DNA of 64,000 nucleotides from Raphanus sativus (GCF_000801105.2 NC_079515.1:21041407-21105406); one strand, 5' to 3'. Positions 38,398 to 50,289 are shown, counted from the stretch's first letter. A program made the numbers and translations. The notes: generated by a model from the sequence alone, not told the origin.

Positions 38398-40190
38398 TTA
38401 TATTCCAGTGAAGCTTCTGCATCGATGGTCCCAATACTCCTTGGCTTGCTGTAACCTCCCTGCTCTATCTGTTTTACGCCTTTCTTCCCAATACTCTCGG
38501 CAGCTGCATGCATCGTTACAGGTTTAATATCTTGTAGTTTAGTTAAAAGACAGATTACAATAAGGAGTTTGGTTGTATATTTATTTTACCTTCGCTTAAG
38601 CAAGATACTTAGCTCATCCAAGTGAACAGAACCTTTATAAACACATACCTGTTATCGAATGGGCGAACTACAAGGGTTAAGATGCAAGATTATAGTAGAT
38701 CAATAAAGCAGTGGAGAATGTGTCTTAACCTCACGGCAAAGCGGGCATTTTTCAGATGGGTCTGCAGTTTTCAAACCATCTACTACGTTCACTGATGCAG
38801 CAGAACAAGCACACATGTAGCAATATATGTGACCGCAGGTGAGAGATATCGGATCAAACACCGTGTCCTGTTTTTTTTTTGCCATCAATTGTAACCCATA
38901 AGTTGAAGAATCTTTTCATATAAAAAGATTTATTTTATATACAAGATTCTTCAATAAGATACTAAAAAGGACTTAGTCTATGAAATAGAATCTGACACAA
39001 GAGAGCCAAGACTTTTATCATAATAGGCTGATACTATTTGTTCTATATTTTGAGATTACTACCAAGTCAACTAATAGTTTATTGAACAAGTCAAGTCGAT
39101 GTCAACTTTAACAGAATCAGAAAGCTCGCAGGAAAGAAAAGGCTTTCCATCGTCAAACACCAAAGAGCAACCATCAAACAGTGCAGGAGGAGAAGCCAAA
39201 ACAGCTCCAGAGTAGTCCTTCTGAGACTCTTTCAGGTTGATGTGAAACGCCGTAAGCTCGCAGAGCCATGGGGACTGAAGGATTTCGATATGCATTTTCT
39301 GGACCTGTCTTAAACGCTTGTCCTTGGCTAGACTCATGAATCTGCAGGACCAATAATATGCAAAATTATTATTTAATTTATTTATTTTTATTTTTTGTAA
39401 CAATGAAAAATTATTAGTATAAATTGAATATAAAGAATGTGTTGATAATATGAATACACCTTGTCGTATTTTTAATGAGAGCGTAGCTAACCAAGTCTCG
39501 GCCTTGTTGGATCAAACCGAGATGACTCCTTTTGCGATTGTTGTTGCCTTTGAACCAATCAAGACACTTTCTGAAACGAGAAGCTAAATGTAACTCAAGC
39601 AGCTTCTGAGCATTCTCGTTAAACCATAGACTACATCTTCCATTTCCTTGAGAAGCTCCGGGAAGAAGGTTCCATCACAAACTTTCACAAAAACGAATAA
39701 AGACATTTAAAAATAAATAAAAATAAAAGAAAGGGATACATGGTAGATCCCAAGTGGTGTCTCAACAATGTCGAGGTTTTGAAAAACTTGAGAGTTAATG
39801 AGAGCGTAGCTAACCAAGTCTCGGCGACGGAGTTAATGAGAGCGTAGCTAATGGCGACGGAGTTAATGAGAGCGTAGCTAACCAAGTCTCGGCCTTGTTG
39901 GATCAAACCGAGATGACTCCTTTTGCGATTTTTGTTGCCTTTGAACCAATCAAGACACTTTCTGAAACGAGAAGCTAAATGTAACTCAAGCAGCTTCCGA
40001 GCATTCTCGTTAAACCATAGACTACATCTTACATTTCCTTGAGAAGCTCCGGGAAGAAGGTTCCATCACAAACTTTCACAAAAATGAATAAAGACATTTA
40101 AAAATAAATAAAAATAAAAGAAAGGGATACATGGTAGATCCCAAGTGGTGTCTCATCAATGTCGAGGTTTTGAAAAACTTGAGAGCTTCG
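38398..40190 (-). pseudogene. NLA/BAH1-like SPX-RING E3 ligase, broken and N-terminally incomplete
   Basis: NLA/BAH1 is an SPX-RING ubiquitin ligase that controls phosphate transporters and nitrogen-limitation responses. C-terminal exons read well: 38398-38503 (CREYWEERRKTDRAGRLQQA to SFTGI), about 38591-38649 (VYKGSVHLDELSILLKR), 38730-38867 (DTVFDPISLTCGHIYCYMC to KCPLCRE) and about 39075-39341 ([15 protein letters not shown] to VDIDLTCSI). The junction into the RING exon is destroyed: after CSI comes a 14-base insertion-like AACTATTAGTTGAC with a stop, removing the second zinc-binding Cys. An upstream exon (39461-39690) has a frameshift between [16 protein letters not shown] and [14 protein letters not shown]. 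The start of the SPX domain is missing. I recall the Arabidopsis gene as At1g02860, not next to IAA17, so this is probably a displaced copy. Confidence 0.75.
39473..40185. repeat. tandem duplication inside the NLA-like pseudogene
   Basis: The 322 bases at 39473-39794 recur almost identically at 39864-40185 (offset 391). Between them are short extra copies of TTAATGAGAGCGTAGCTAA joined by GGCGACGGAG. A further small duplication repeats ATCAATGTCGAGGT...TTGAGAGCTTCG at about 40156-40190 and 40202-40236. This suggests repeated replication slippage or template switching. Confidence 0.85.
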
Positions 40191-40398
40191 TTATTTAACC
40201 ATCAATGTCGAGGTCTTGAAAAGCTTGAGAGCTTCGTTTCCAAATGGTATAGGACCACCAAAATCAAAAATTTATCTGCATATATAACAAAATCAAAATC
40301 AGAAAACTGGAGAAAATATATATAAACTTGACATTCAAAACAATATAAAGCTATGAAATCAAAAGCAACAAACATTATACCACTACAAGAAAACACGG

Positions 40399-40740
40399 GC
40401 TTAGCGACGAAAGTTAGCGACGAAATAATTTCCTCGTAAAATTACGAGGCCTTTACGAGGAAGTTACGTGAAAAGACAATAAACACGTTATTTCGTCGTT
40501 AATTAACGACGAAAGAGTTTCGTCGTAAACCAAACGTAAAGGAACGTCGTTTTTACGAGGAAACAGCATTTCGTCGTAATAAACACGTAATAATTAACGT
40601 GTAATTAACGAGGAAAATATTTACGTGGTTTTTGCGAGTGTTACCTAATTTTAGGTGACACACGTTTTTTATCTTGTCTAACTACCCATATTTCGTCGTT
40701 AATTCGTAGTAAAATCTCACCTACCAATTTCGAATTTTCC
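40399..40740. repeat. left subterminal repeat region of the CACTA element
   Basis: Dense short direct and inverted words (GCGACGAAA, TTTCGTCGTAA, TTACGAGG, ACACGTTA). In En/Spm such subterminal motifs bind the accessory protein that brings the ends together. They also lie just upstream of the transposase gene, so they may serve as its promoter. Confidence 0.7.
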
Positions 40741-40748
40741 TATAAATA
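40741..40748 (+). promoter_or_regulatory. TATA box of TNP2 gene
   Basis: TATAAATA lies 39 bases before the first in-frame ATG (40780) and 78 before the ATG at 40819. It sits at the inner edge of the subterminal repeats. The call rests on motif and spacing only. Confidence 0.5.
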
Positions 40749-40779
40749 TGTCATTTGAGGAACATTTGAAACACACCAC

Positions 40780-43700
40780 ATGCAAAAGAAAAAAAAATCT
40801 AAAAACGTGAAAAAAAAAATGTCTGGTGATGGAAATTATTTAGAGTTGCGGAGATGGATGTACACGCATAGAGATGCTAACGGGAGAGTGACGAAAGAGT
40901 ATCTGGAAGGACTAGAGACATTTATGCATCAAGCAGATTCTACACCGCTCGCCCAAGAAAGCGGTAAGATGTTTTGTCCTTGTCGAAAATGCAACAATTC
41001 AAAACTGGCAACTCGTGAAAATGTTTGGAAGCATTTAATAAATAGAGGTTTCATGCCAAATTACTATATCTGGTTTCAACATGGAGAAGGTTATAATTAT
41101 GAGAATGAAGCTAGTAGTAGTAATAGCAATTTTCAGAATGAACCGGTTGATCATTTGCATAATCAACATAGATACCATCAGGAGGAGCAGATGGTAGATA
41201 ATTATGATAGGGTTCATGATATGGTAGCTGATGCATTTGTTGCTCATGATGATGATGAAGTTGAAGAACCTAACATAGATGCAAAAAAGTTTTATGAAAT
41301 GTTAGATGCTGCGAATCAGCCACTTTACAGTGGTTGTAGAGAAGGTCTCTCTAAATTGTCGTTGGCTGCTAGAATGATGAGTATTAAAACTGATCATAAT
41401 CTACCTGAAAGTTGCATGAATGCATGGACAGACTTGTTTAAAGAGTATTTGCCGGAAGACAATGTCTCTGCTGATTCTTATTATGAGATTCAGAAACTAG
41501 TTTATAGTCTGGGGTTGCCTTCTGAGATGATAGACGTTTGCATCGACAACTGCATGCTCTACTGGGGAGATGATGAGAAGTTAGAAGAGTGTCGATTCTG
41601 CAAGAAGCCACGATTCAAACCGCAAGGACGAGGACGTAATAGGGTACCGTACCAAAGGATGTGGTACCTACCAATTACCGACAGATTGAAAAGATTGTAC
41701 CAATCTGAGGAGACTGCTGGAAAAATGAGATGGCATGCCGAGCATACTCAGACGGATGGTGAGATGACTCATCCATCAGATGCAAGAGCTTGGAAACATT
41801 TTAACAAAATATATCCACAATTCGCTAGCAATAGCCGAAATGTGTATATGGGATTATGCACGGACGGATTTAGTCCCTTCGGTATGTCAGGGAGACAATA
41901 TTCATTGTGGCCAGTCTTTATGACGCCATACAACCTGCCTCCAGATATGTGCATGCAACGGGAGTTTCTGTTCTTGACCATATTAATACCTGGTCCGAAC
42001 CATCCAAAAAGGTCTCTGGATGTCTTTCTACAGCCACTGATAAAAGAGTTGAAAGATTTGTGGGCAACAGGGGTGAGGACGTACGACTGCTCAACGAAGA
42101 CAAATTTTACGATGCGAGCGATGCTTTTGTGGACCATAAGTGACTTTCCTGCTTATGGGATGTTGTCTGGGTGGACTACACATGGGAGATTATCTTGTCC
42201 ATATTGTAATGGAACGACAGATGCATTTCAGCTGAAGAACGGTAGGAAGACAAGTTGGTTCGATTGTCACCGGCGATTTCTTCCCATTAATCATCCTTAT
42301 CGAAGAAACAGGAAATTGTTTAGGCAGAAAAGGGTTGTGAGAGACACTCCTCCTCCGTATTTAACTGGAGAACAAATTGAACAGAAAATCGATTACTACG
42401 GAGCTCAAGAAACAGTTCGTTGTGGTGGTAATTGGCATGTTCCCGGTAATATGCCTGATTATTATGGAGTTCAGCACAACTGGCACAAGAAGAGTATATT
42501 TTGGGAGTTGCCGTATTGGAAAGATCTTCTTTTGCGCCACAACCTAGATGTGATGCATATTGAGAAGAATTTTTTTGAGAACATCATGAATACAATATTG
42601 AATGTTCCAGGGAAGACAAAAGACAATCAAAAATCGAGGTTGGACTTGCCTGATATTTGCTCAAGACCCGAGTTACATATAAAAAGCAATGGACAATATT
42701 GATATTTGTTTCAAACCTCTCTAGATGTGTTGAAAAGGGCCAAAAGTTCTCCGGGATGAAGAGTCATGATTGTCATGTCTTTATGCAAAGACTACTTCCC
42801 TTTGCATTTGCGGAGCTACTTCCCACAAAAGTACATGAAGCACTTGCAGGTAATATATTATTACTCACACTAATTAATTTCTTAATTTATTTTTCAAAAA
42901 TATGCACTAATAATTTGCTTAATTGTTTTTGGAATATACAAAGCCATTGGAGCATTTTTCAGGGACTTGAGCACTCGCACTCTTAAAGAGGATGTCGTAG
43001 AACAACTTCACGAGAACATTCCGATCTTATTGTGCAACTTGGAGATGATATTTCCTCCCTCATTATTTGACGTCATGGAGCATTTAGCTGTCCACCTCCC
43101 GTATGAGGCATTGCTTCGAGGACCAGTACATTATGGATGGATGTATCAGTATGAGCGGGCCATGAAATATTTGAAGGGAAAGGCAAAAAACCTCGCAAAG
43201 GTTGAAGGTTCTATAATTGCTGGAAGTTTGACGGAAGAAACATCTCACTTCACATCGTACTACTTTGCACCTAATGTACGGACCCGACAAAGAGCTCCAA
43301 GAAGATATGATGATGGTGGTGTTGCCCCAACATATGCAGTTGCTGGTGTTCCGGATATCTTTAGCCAGATTGGGCGAATGGGTGGGAAAACGAAAGAGGT
43401 TTGGTGGTCGAGTGATGAAGACGCCCATAGTGCACACACTTACATTCTACTTAATTGTGAGGATCCATTTATGCGCTATTTTGAAAGGTAACATATATGG
43501 AAAGTTCTAAACTAATTGTAATTAAAATATATTTTTCAAATGATGATATAACTAATAAAATATGTGCATTTTACAGCCTATTTGTTAGTCAAGTCCAAGA
43601 AGCTATCCCAGGCATATCCACAAGTGAGGTAGATAAAAGGAAAGATCGACACTTTATTAAATGGTTGAAGAGTCAGGTATTTACTCCAATCCGATATTTG

Positions 43701-44435
43701 TTTCGTCCACGGGGTGTAACGAAAGACGTTTGTTTCAATGTTCTCTTTAATTTAATTTTGCAGGTTGAATATGAGGATCCAGATTATCCCATATGGTTTC
43801 ACGAATTAGTTCAGGGTCCACTTGCAAAGGTCACCACATCACCAATGTATTTCTCACGAGGCTTTACTTTTCATACGTACGAGTATGGTAAACACCGGGC
43901 GACCAGCAATTATGGAATTTGTGTGAAAGGCGAAACCGATTTCTACGGGATCTTGCAGGAGATTATTGAAGTGGAATTCCCTGGGTTATTGAAGCTGAAA
44001 TGCGTCATATTCAAATGTGACTGGTTCGACCCCGTGGTCAACAGAGGTGTTCGATTTAACAAATTCGGTGTAGTTGCTGTCAATGGTGGAAGGAGGTACA
44101 ACAAATTCGAGCCTTTCATATTAGCTTCGCAAGCAGACCAAGTTAGCTTCCTACCATACCCGAGGTTGCGAGAATCTGGAATAAGTTGGTTAGCTGTTAT
44201 CAAAGTTACACCCCGTGGACGAATAATCGGTGGAGAAGAACCACCTTTGCAAGAAGAACACATCAATGAAGTCGAAGAACCTGAACAACAAATGGAAGAC
44301 ATCCTACTCATTGATCCGCATAATCATGAGTATGAAGATCTTCCCGACGATACCACTGACGATGCTGTTGAGGACGAGTTTAATGAAAGTGATGATGTTT
44401 CTAGTGTTGAAGAGAATGATGATGTATCTGAATGA
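40780..44435 (+). pseudogene. TNP2-type CACTA transposase, disrupted near 42700
   Basis: TNP2 is the catalytic transposase. The first frame (40780-42702, 640 codons; alternative ATG 40819) holds a transposase-associated domain (MYTHRDANGRVTKEYLEGLE, CPCRKCNN) and the Tnp2 core (FMTPYNLPPDMCMQREFLFL, LWTISDFPAYGMLSGWTTHG, HNLDVMHIEKNFFENI). At KSNGQY it stops; similarity resumes in another frame at SNLSRCVEKGQKFSGMKSHD (about 42712). By comparison with the family as I recall it, about 40 residues are missing, so a deletion plus frameshift breaks the gene. Downstream exons look sound: up to 42849, 42944-43487 (DUF4218-like, RGPVHYGWMYQYERAMKYLK), 43577-43676 and 43764-44435 (DUF4216-like, FTFHTYEYGKHRATSNYGIC, then an acidic tail). 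No intron with GT-AG ends explains the break. Confidence 0.82.
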
Positions 44436-44579
44436 TGATGTAATTTTTAAAAAATATTATTTATTTTCAGACTTGATTAATGCATTTGGGGTTTAAAGTA
44501 TGGGGTTTGGTGTTTGAGATTGAGTTATAAGTTAAAGGATGTTTGAGGTTTGGTGTTTGTGGTTTACATTTTTAGGGAT

Positions 44580-45660
44580 TTTAAGGTTATCGACGTTAAT
44601 TCCTCGTAAAGAAAAACACGGGCCTTGCAAAATCCACGTAAGCTGATTTCGTCGTAAAGCACACGTTAAAAATAAACAAGGGCCTTGCAAATTCCACGTA
44701 AGCGTGCGTGGAGTTTACGACGAAATCAGCTTACGTGGAAATAACAAGGCTTTTAGCTGTTTCGTCGTAAAGACCTCGTTAATTTACGTTGATTTAACGA
44801 GTTTCGTGTTTAAATCCCTAAAACTCTAAACCCCAAACCCCAAACCTAAATCTATATATGTTTTCACTTAGCAGACACAATAAACCTGTATAATTAACAT
44901 TGTATGATTAAAAAAATTAAGAATTTAAAACATCAAACCCAAAATTAACCAAAACTTCCTTAACTTATAAGTGAATCATATATAAGGTTTACATTGCTAA
45001 ACTCAATTCACTCAAGAAGACTTAATAAACATGCATATTTAAAATTTCTTGATTAAATTAACTTAACACATATAGATGTTACTAGTAATGGAATAGGGGT
45101 TTAGGGATTTAGGGATTTAGGGTAAAGGGTTAGGGGTTTAGGGATTTACAAAATAACCTCGTTAAAAACTCGTAATCAACGTGTCCTTTACGACGAAAAA
45201 AGAAATTATCCTTGCTAATTCCACGTAAGCAAGCGAGGTCTTTACGACGAAACTTGCTTACGTGGAATTAGCAAGGATTGTTTCTTTTTTCGTCGTAATA
45301 ACCACGCCTATTTACGAAGAATTAACATGTTTTTATGAAATCCCTATACCCTAAACCCCAAACCTCAATATATATATATACGGTTTCGATTCACTTAAAA
45401 AATAAATTAAACCTATATAATTAAAATTTCATGATTAAAAAAATAATAAAAATTAGGAATTTGGGGTTTAGGGTTTAGGGAATGTAAAAAACAAATGCTA
45501 AATCCACGGTTTCGTCGTAATATCCACGTGACCAAAAAACACGGGCCTTGCAATTTCGTCGTAAAGTTAAAAGACGGGCCTTGCAAAATCGTCGTAAATA
45601 ATTACACGGGCCTTGCTGTTTCGTCGTAAATTTACGAGGACTTTACGTCCCTATGTAATC
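44580..45660. repeat. internal subterminal-like repeats and long hairpins of the CACTA element
   Basis: The spacer between the two CACTA genes is filled with the same TTTCGTCGTAA, CCACGTAAGC and GGGCCTTGC words as the element ends. The 25 bases 44634-44658 are the exact complement of 44714-44738. The 46 bases 45188-45233 pair with 45253-45298 with two mismatches, around a 19-base loop. No coding frame is convincing. Confidence 0.85.
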
Positions 45661-45661
45661 T

Positions 45662-45669
45662 TATATATA
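45662..45669 (+). promoter_or_regulatory. TATA-like box of the accessory gene
   Basis: TATATATA (line TTATATATACCCGCGAG) lies about 200 bases before the ATG at 45871, immediately after the repeat-rich spacer. An acceptor TTTTTTTCAG ends at the base before the ATG, so the leader probably contains an intron. Confidence 0.45.
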
Positions 45670-45870
45670 CCCGCGAGAACCAGCCACTTCATTTCGTCCC
45701 AATTTCCTCTCCTACACCTCCCAAGGTTCTCTCTAATCTCTCTCTAGAATTAGGTGGTTTAGTTTAGTGAATTTAGATAGGTTTATAGTTGATTAGGTGG
45801 TTAGTGTAGAGAATTTTGATTAGTTTGATTTCTTCTACTTGTTTTTTCTAACAATCTGAATTTTTTTCAG

Positions 45871-47605
45871 ATGGTTAGAAAGAACAAGCAGAAGAAAACC
45901 CCCCACTACAGTCAGATGTTCTGTGGTGATCCTGCTGCTGGATCATCATCTTCCGCTCCCGGTTCCTCCAACCCGGAGATTGTCCCGGAGTCTCAGTCAC
46001 AGCCACCACCGGTTCCTCCATCTGGTGCACCACCCCCACCTGCTGCACCTCAGGCGGTTCCAGATCCGGTTGCACCCGGATACATTCATCCGGAGTTGCG
46101 GGTGCCGCCGACCGCTCCTTTTGCTCGGTACACGGTTGAGGATCTTCTCGCTCAACCAGGCCGAGCCGGTTTACCGGTTTTAGACCCCGACCGACCAGAG
46201 GGGACTCTGTGGTACGTAATTTTTTTTATTTAAATATTTTTAAAATTATTAATATTTTTTTTAATACTTTAACTTTGTTTTTTTCAGGTTTGGGGTCGAC
46301 AATTCTGTCGCTACGAGCGTATCCGATATCATCAAAGGATACTTCTCAGAGGCTCACCCAAACTGGAAAAAGACGCCGCACCACGTTAGAAACACGTGGT
46401 TCAAGATGTTTGCTGTAAGTTTTTTAAAATAATTATTTTATGTTTAATTTTTATTATTAACTTTTATTTCATTAATATTTTTTAACTAATTATTAATTTT
46501 TTTGGGTTTAAAAATGCAGCAAAGATACCAGTGGTCCATCGGGGTTCACGAGGACGTGAAACGGGAGTTCACCGCAAAGGCGAAGAAGCGGTTGTTGGAC
46601 ACCGTAGGCAACTGGAAGGAGGACTGGATCTACAAGGGTTACAAGGACGGGCAACCCGCTGAGCTGACCAAGGATGTCTACGATGGTCTCATCCGTTACT
46701 GGGAGCTGCCATCATCCATTGCGATCTCCAACGCCTGCTCTGCCTCTCGTAACAGCAAAGACGAGCACGGCAACGGCCCGATGCTTCACTGTACGGGTCA
46801 AAAACCCCATGCCCGTGTCCGCTTGGAAATGGTAATTAATTTCTAATTTTTTTTCATATTAAATATTTTAATAATTAATATGTACTTATATATGTATATT
46901 GATTCTAACATTTTAAATTTTAAATATTTTCAGGCCAAAGAGACGGGACAACTCCCGTCTCTTAAAGAGCTTTACGAGAGGACCCACAAGACCAAGGCGG
47001 GGGTATTTGTGGATCCGAGGTCCGAGCAAATCTACAACGATGTCGTTGCTCGGATTGAAGACCGCCAAACCCAGCTGACCCAGCAATCTTCCGATGGAAT
47101 ACCGGTCGTATTATCCACTCAAGAAGTGGATCAGATTTACGAGGAGGTAAAAATTTTACCTTTTAATCTACTTTTAATCTATTTTTTTAAATTATTAACA
47201 TTAAACTTTATTTTTTCTTTGTAGGTCGTCCCTAAGAAAAAGGGACGTACGTTGGGAATCGGTTCCGTCAACGATGTCCCAAGAGCGACATCGTCTTATG
47301 GTCAGAGACGAGCCGACGAAGTCACTGAGCTGCGTTCGGAGTTACACTCGACGCGGACTCAGTTGGCGTCGACGCAGACGGAGTTGGAGTCTACGCGCCA
47401 ATCATTCCAAGCTCGTATGGGTGGAGTGGAGGGGTTTCTGGAAGTTATATCTTCTGGAAATCCCCAATGGGAGGAGTTGTTGGCGGATATGCGACGACGG
47501 AACCCGGTTCCCGAGCCTTCTCGTACTCAGCAGCAAGAGGAGGAACTACAGAGGAGGAGTGAAGACCTCTACCGGGAAACGATCCACCGCCCCGGCCCGA
47601 CTTAG
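45871..47605 (+). CDS. CACTA accessory protein, Ptta/En/Spm family (TNPA-like), intact
   Basis: Proteins of this family occupy the TNPA position of plant CACTA elements and are thought to bind the subterminal repeats. Five exons join in frame with GT-AG borders: 45871-46211, 46288-46414, 46520-46831, 46934-47146 and 47225-47605, giving 457 residues and no internal stop. The N-terminus is Pro/Ser-rich ([20 protein letters not shown]), probably disordered. The conserved middle reads [38 protein letters not shown] and [19 protein letters not shown]. The C-terminus has a coiled coil ([20 protein letters not shown]) likely to dimerise. Unlike TNP2 in the same element it shows no damage, so it could still be made. 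Confidence 0.85.
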
Positions 47606-47779
47606 TTTTTTTTTTCTGTGTAATATTAAAATTCTAAACTTTTATTTATATAATATTTTCGGTTTTAATTTATTCCAAATTTTTAATATTTTCGCATTAG
47701 TTATTATTTATATTTCTAATATTTTTGAAATAATTATTTTCTATAATATAAAATTTTAAATTTTAAAAATAAATTAGTT

Positions 47780-48252
47780 TTAGAAATCGAAGCAAATTCC
47801 TCGTTAACTCACGAGGAATTGACGAGTAAATCGACGTGTAAAGAACGACGAAACGTTACGACGAATCTACGTGTCAAGTTGTACGTTTCCCTTACGACGA
47901 AAGTTTACGTCTACATTACGTGTATTATTTACGTTTACTTTACGAGTATAAATTACGTTTTTCTTACGAGGATAGTTTACGTGTATGTTACGAGGAAAAT
48001 TACGTGTCTTTTACGTGGAACTATAGCGTCTACTTTACGTGGAAATCTACGTGTTCTTTACGACGAAATTTTAACCTTCCTTTTACGACGAAATGGGTCC
48101 CTCGTACTTTTACGACGAAATGGCGATTAAATATCCGTTACGACCAAACTTTAACGACGATATGCCTTTCCTCGCTAAATCGTCGTAAAGACGTATTTAC
48201 GACGATTTAGCGAGGAAAATGGTCGTCGTTAAAATCGTGTTTTCTTGTAGTG
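47780..48252. repeat. right subterminal repeat region of the CACTA element
   Basis: Tightly packed TTACGACGAAA, TTACGTGG and TTTACGAGG words follow one another every 15-25 bases. Near the end, the 23 bases 48167-48189 are the exact complement of 48196-48218 around a 6-base loop. The 17-bp terminal repeat closes the element at 48252. Confidence 0.85.
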
Positions 48253-48255
48253 TAC

Positions 48256-50005
48256 ATCTAACAATATAGAAGAATGGTTGTGTTGCTTCAACGCCACTTT
48301 GTACTCTATATATAGTATTTTGATGGTGAAGAGTATTAACGACGCAAATAATATTACTTGCCAGACTTGCGCAAGTAATTAGTTATAATAAGGTATGTAA
48401 ATTAAATGACGTTTGATTAAAGGAAACATAATAAATTTGTAAAATTAAAAACGAATATGCATATTATATTATGCGAGACTTGCGCAAGTAATCAATATAA
48501 ATAAGGTATGTTGATAATAATTAGTTTCCTAATTAGATATAAAACGTATTTGCCATTAAGACATTTAATGATTATTCGACATTTATTAAAATTGTTCTGC
48601 AAGCTATGATTAATTGTCGACATTTATTAAGATTCTTGTGCAAGAAATGATTAGTGCGATTAACAATTAATGTAACTTTCCAATTAGAAGTTCGAGTAGA
48701 AAAATAAATCAAAAAGAAAAATAGAAAAATTCGACCAATAGAATCGCGAGAATTTTCGTGAGAAGAGCTGTGTGAGCGCCACGTGTCCAATGTACTTCTC
48801 TTTTAATATATAGGAGGATTATTAATTTAATAATAATAAATATTTACGTATATAAAGACAATAAAAAACATGTAAAGCTATTTATGATCATTAACCATTT
48901 AAAATTCATAGTTTCGTTTTTTTCCTTTGTAAAATAACTCAGTTTAATTATTCTATGTTTCAGAAAAGTTTCATTTTAACACTTTTTGTCGCATAAAATA
49001 TTAATTTTCATTATAATTTAGACTACTTTACTTAATATCAATCACAAGATGCATTTATTTATCTTAACAATTATTAATTAAATATGTTTTAGTGAAAACA
49101 TAAATGTGTTTTAATTATTTTAATCTGTATAAAAATATTAAAGTAATACTTTTTATGAAACAAATAGATAGAGTATAAAATTCAAATTAAATACTTTATA
49201 TATTTATTCTATTAAAACTAAAGTACAAAACAATACTTGTCTGTTTTAAATGATTTTTTATAGATTTTTTATTCCATTTTTAATTAATTATAACTATTTC
49301 ATTTATTATCTTTTGTAAATAAATCGACATCACTTATTAGATATTTTTTTTGGAGAACCACTTATTAGATAAGTAAAAAACCCAACTTACCTACTTTCAA
49401 CTGTTCACTATATTTCTTACATTTATTTTTTCACTCTTTTTAACTACTTCATTAATTATTTTTACTATAATATTGGACAATATTTATTTTACATATTAAC
49501 CATAATAATTTGATATATTTGAATGAAGTTGCTTTATTTGTGATAAAAATTCAAAATGGCTAACAAATATTTTTTTATTTGTTTATATAGTTGTAGACAT
49601 AGACATTCGGGTCAGTTACGAATTGTTTTTTCAGATATCAGATTTTTTGGATTTGCCAGGTTTTGATAAATAGAAATCTAAAATATCAAAAAATAGTATA
49701 TCTGAAATATGTTCGCATATTTGTACCAAAAATAACCGTATTAACCAATTCAGTTCGATTATTATGAATTCAAACTAAAAATAACTTAAGAATAACCAAA
49801 AATAACCATCTTGTCCGATTTGATTCGAGTTCGAGTATGATGTACAAGAACATAAAAAATTCAAATACTTTTTTTAGCAAATAATTAATGATGATACATA
49901 TAAAATATATAACACTAATCATACAAAAAATATATCAATTCTTAAGAAAGTGAAATTTTACACCTTGTGCGGATGTAGACTTTAAAATCACAATTACATA
50001 CTCAG
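48256..50005. other. AT-rich spacer
   Basis: No gene was found. GACTTGCGCAAGTAAT followed by ATAAGGTATGT occurs twice, at about 48365-48400 and 48478-48510, with an inner palindrome (CTTGCGCAAG). A stretch at about 49595-49860 resembles the degraded TTCGGGT-type elements seen near 7.4 kb. The rest is simple AT-rich sequence. Confidence 0.4.
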
Positions 50006-50289
50006 TTATGGGCCTTTACGACATAGTAATACTGTCATGGACATTTTATCCGTACAACAACAATGAATTTCTGGTTCCGCAACCGGCCGTGGAGACTCTA
50101 AAATTCAGGTGAAATCCATCGCCGGGCCGGTTAACTTTTGTTTCGCCTGTTTATTCTCGTCTTCAGATTGGGAAACGAACACAATTTCTCACAAAACCTC
50201 TTTTTCTGACTTAGTCACGCTGATCAACGGGTTAGTAGATGAATTTGAGGAAGATACTTGAGAATTTGATGAACCTTAGCTCATAAGAA
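50006..50289. repeat. local duplication, copy 1 (left part)
   Basis: The stretch TGTCATGGACATTTTATCCG...CTCTAAAATTCAGGTGAAATCC... also occurs at 52261-52480. Copy 1 continues after the LINE insertion at 51641 (TTAGAACCATACACACC, matching 52475-52491). It also holds about 80 bp absent from copy 2. The original lies just downstream of the PRA1.D-like gene, so copy 1 is a displaced flank. Confidence 0.7.

Larger units (their letters stand above)
40381..48252 (+). mobile_element. complete CACTA (En/Spm-type) DNA transposon, 7872 bp
   Basis: The ends are perfect 17-bp inverted repeats, CACTACAAGAAAACACG at 40381-40397 and its complement at 48236-48252. They are flanked by the 3-bp target duplication TAC (40378-40380 and 48253-48255). 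Both subterminal regions are packed with TTTCGTCGTAA/TTACGACGAAA and CACGT words, the presumed TNPA-type binding sites. Inside, in the same orientation, are a TNP2 transposase gene (broken) and a second Ptta/En/Spm-family gene (reads intact). Clean ends and duplications suggest a fairly recent insertion. Confidence 0.95.
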
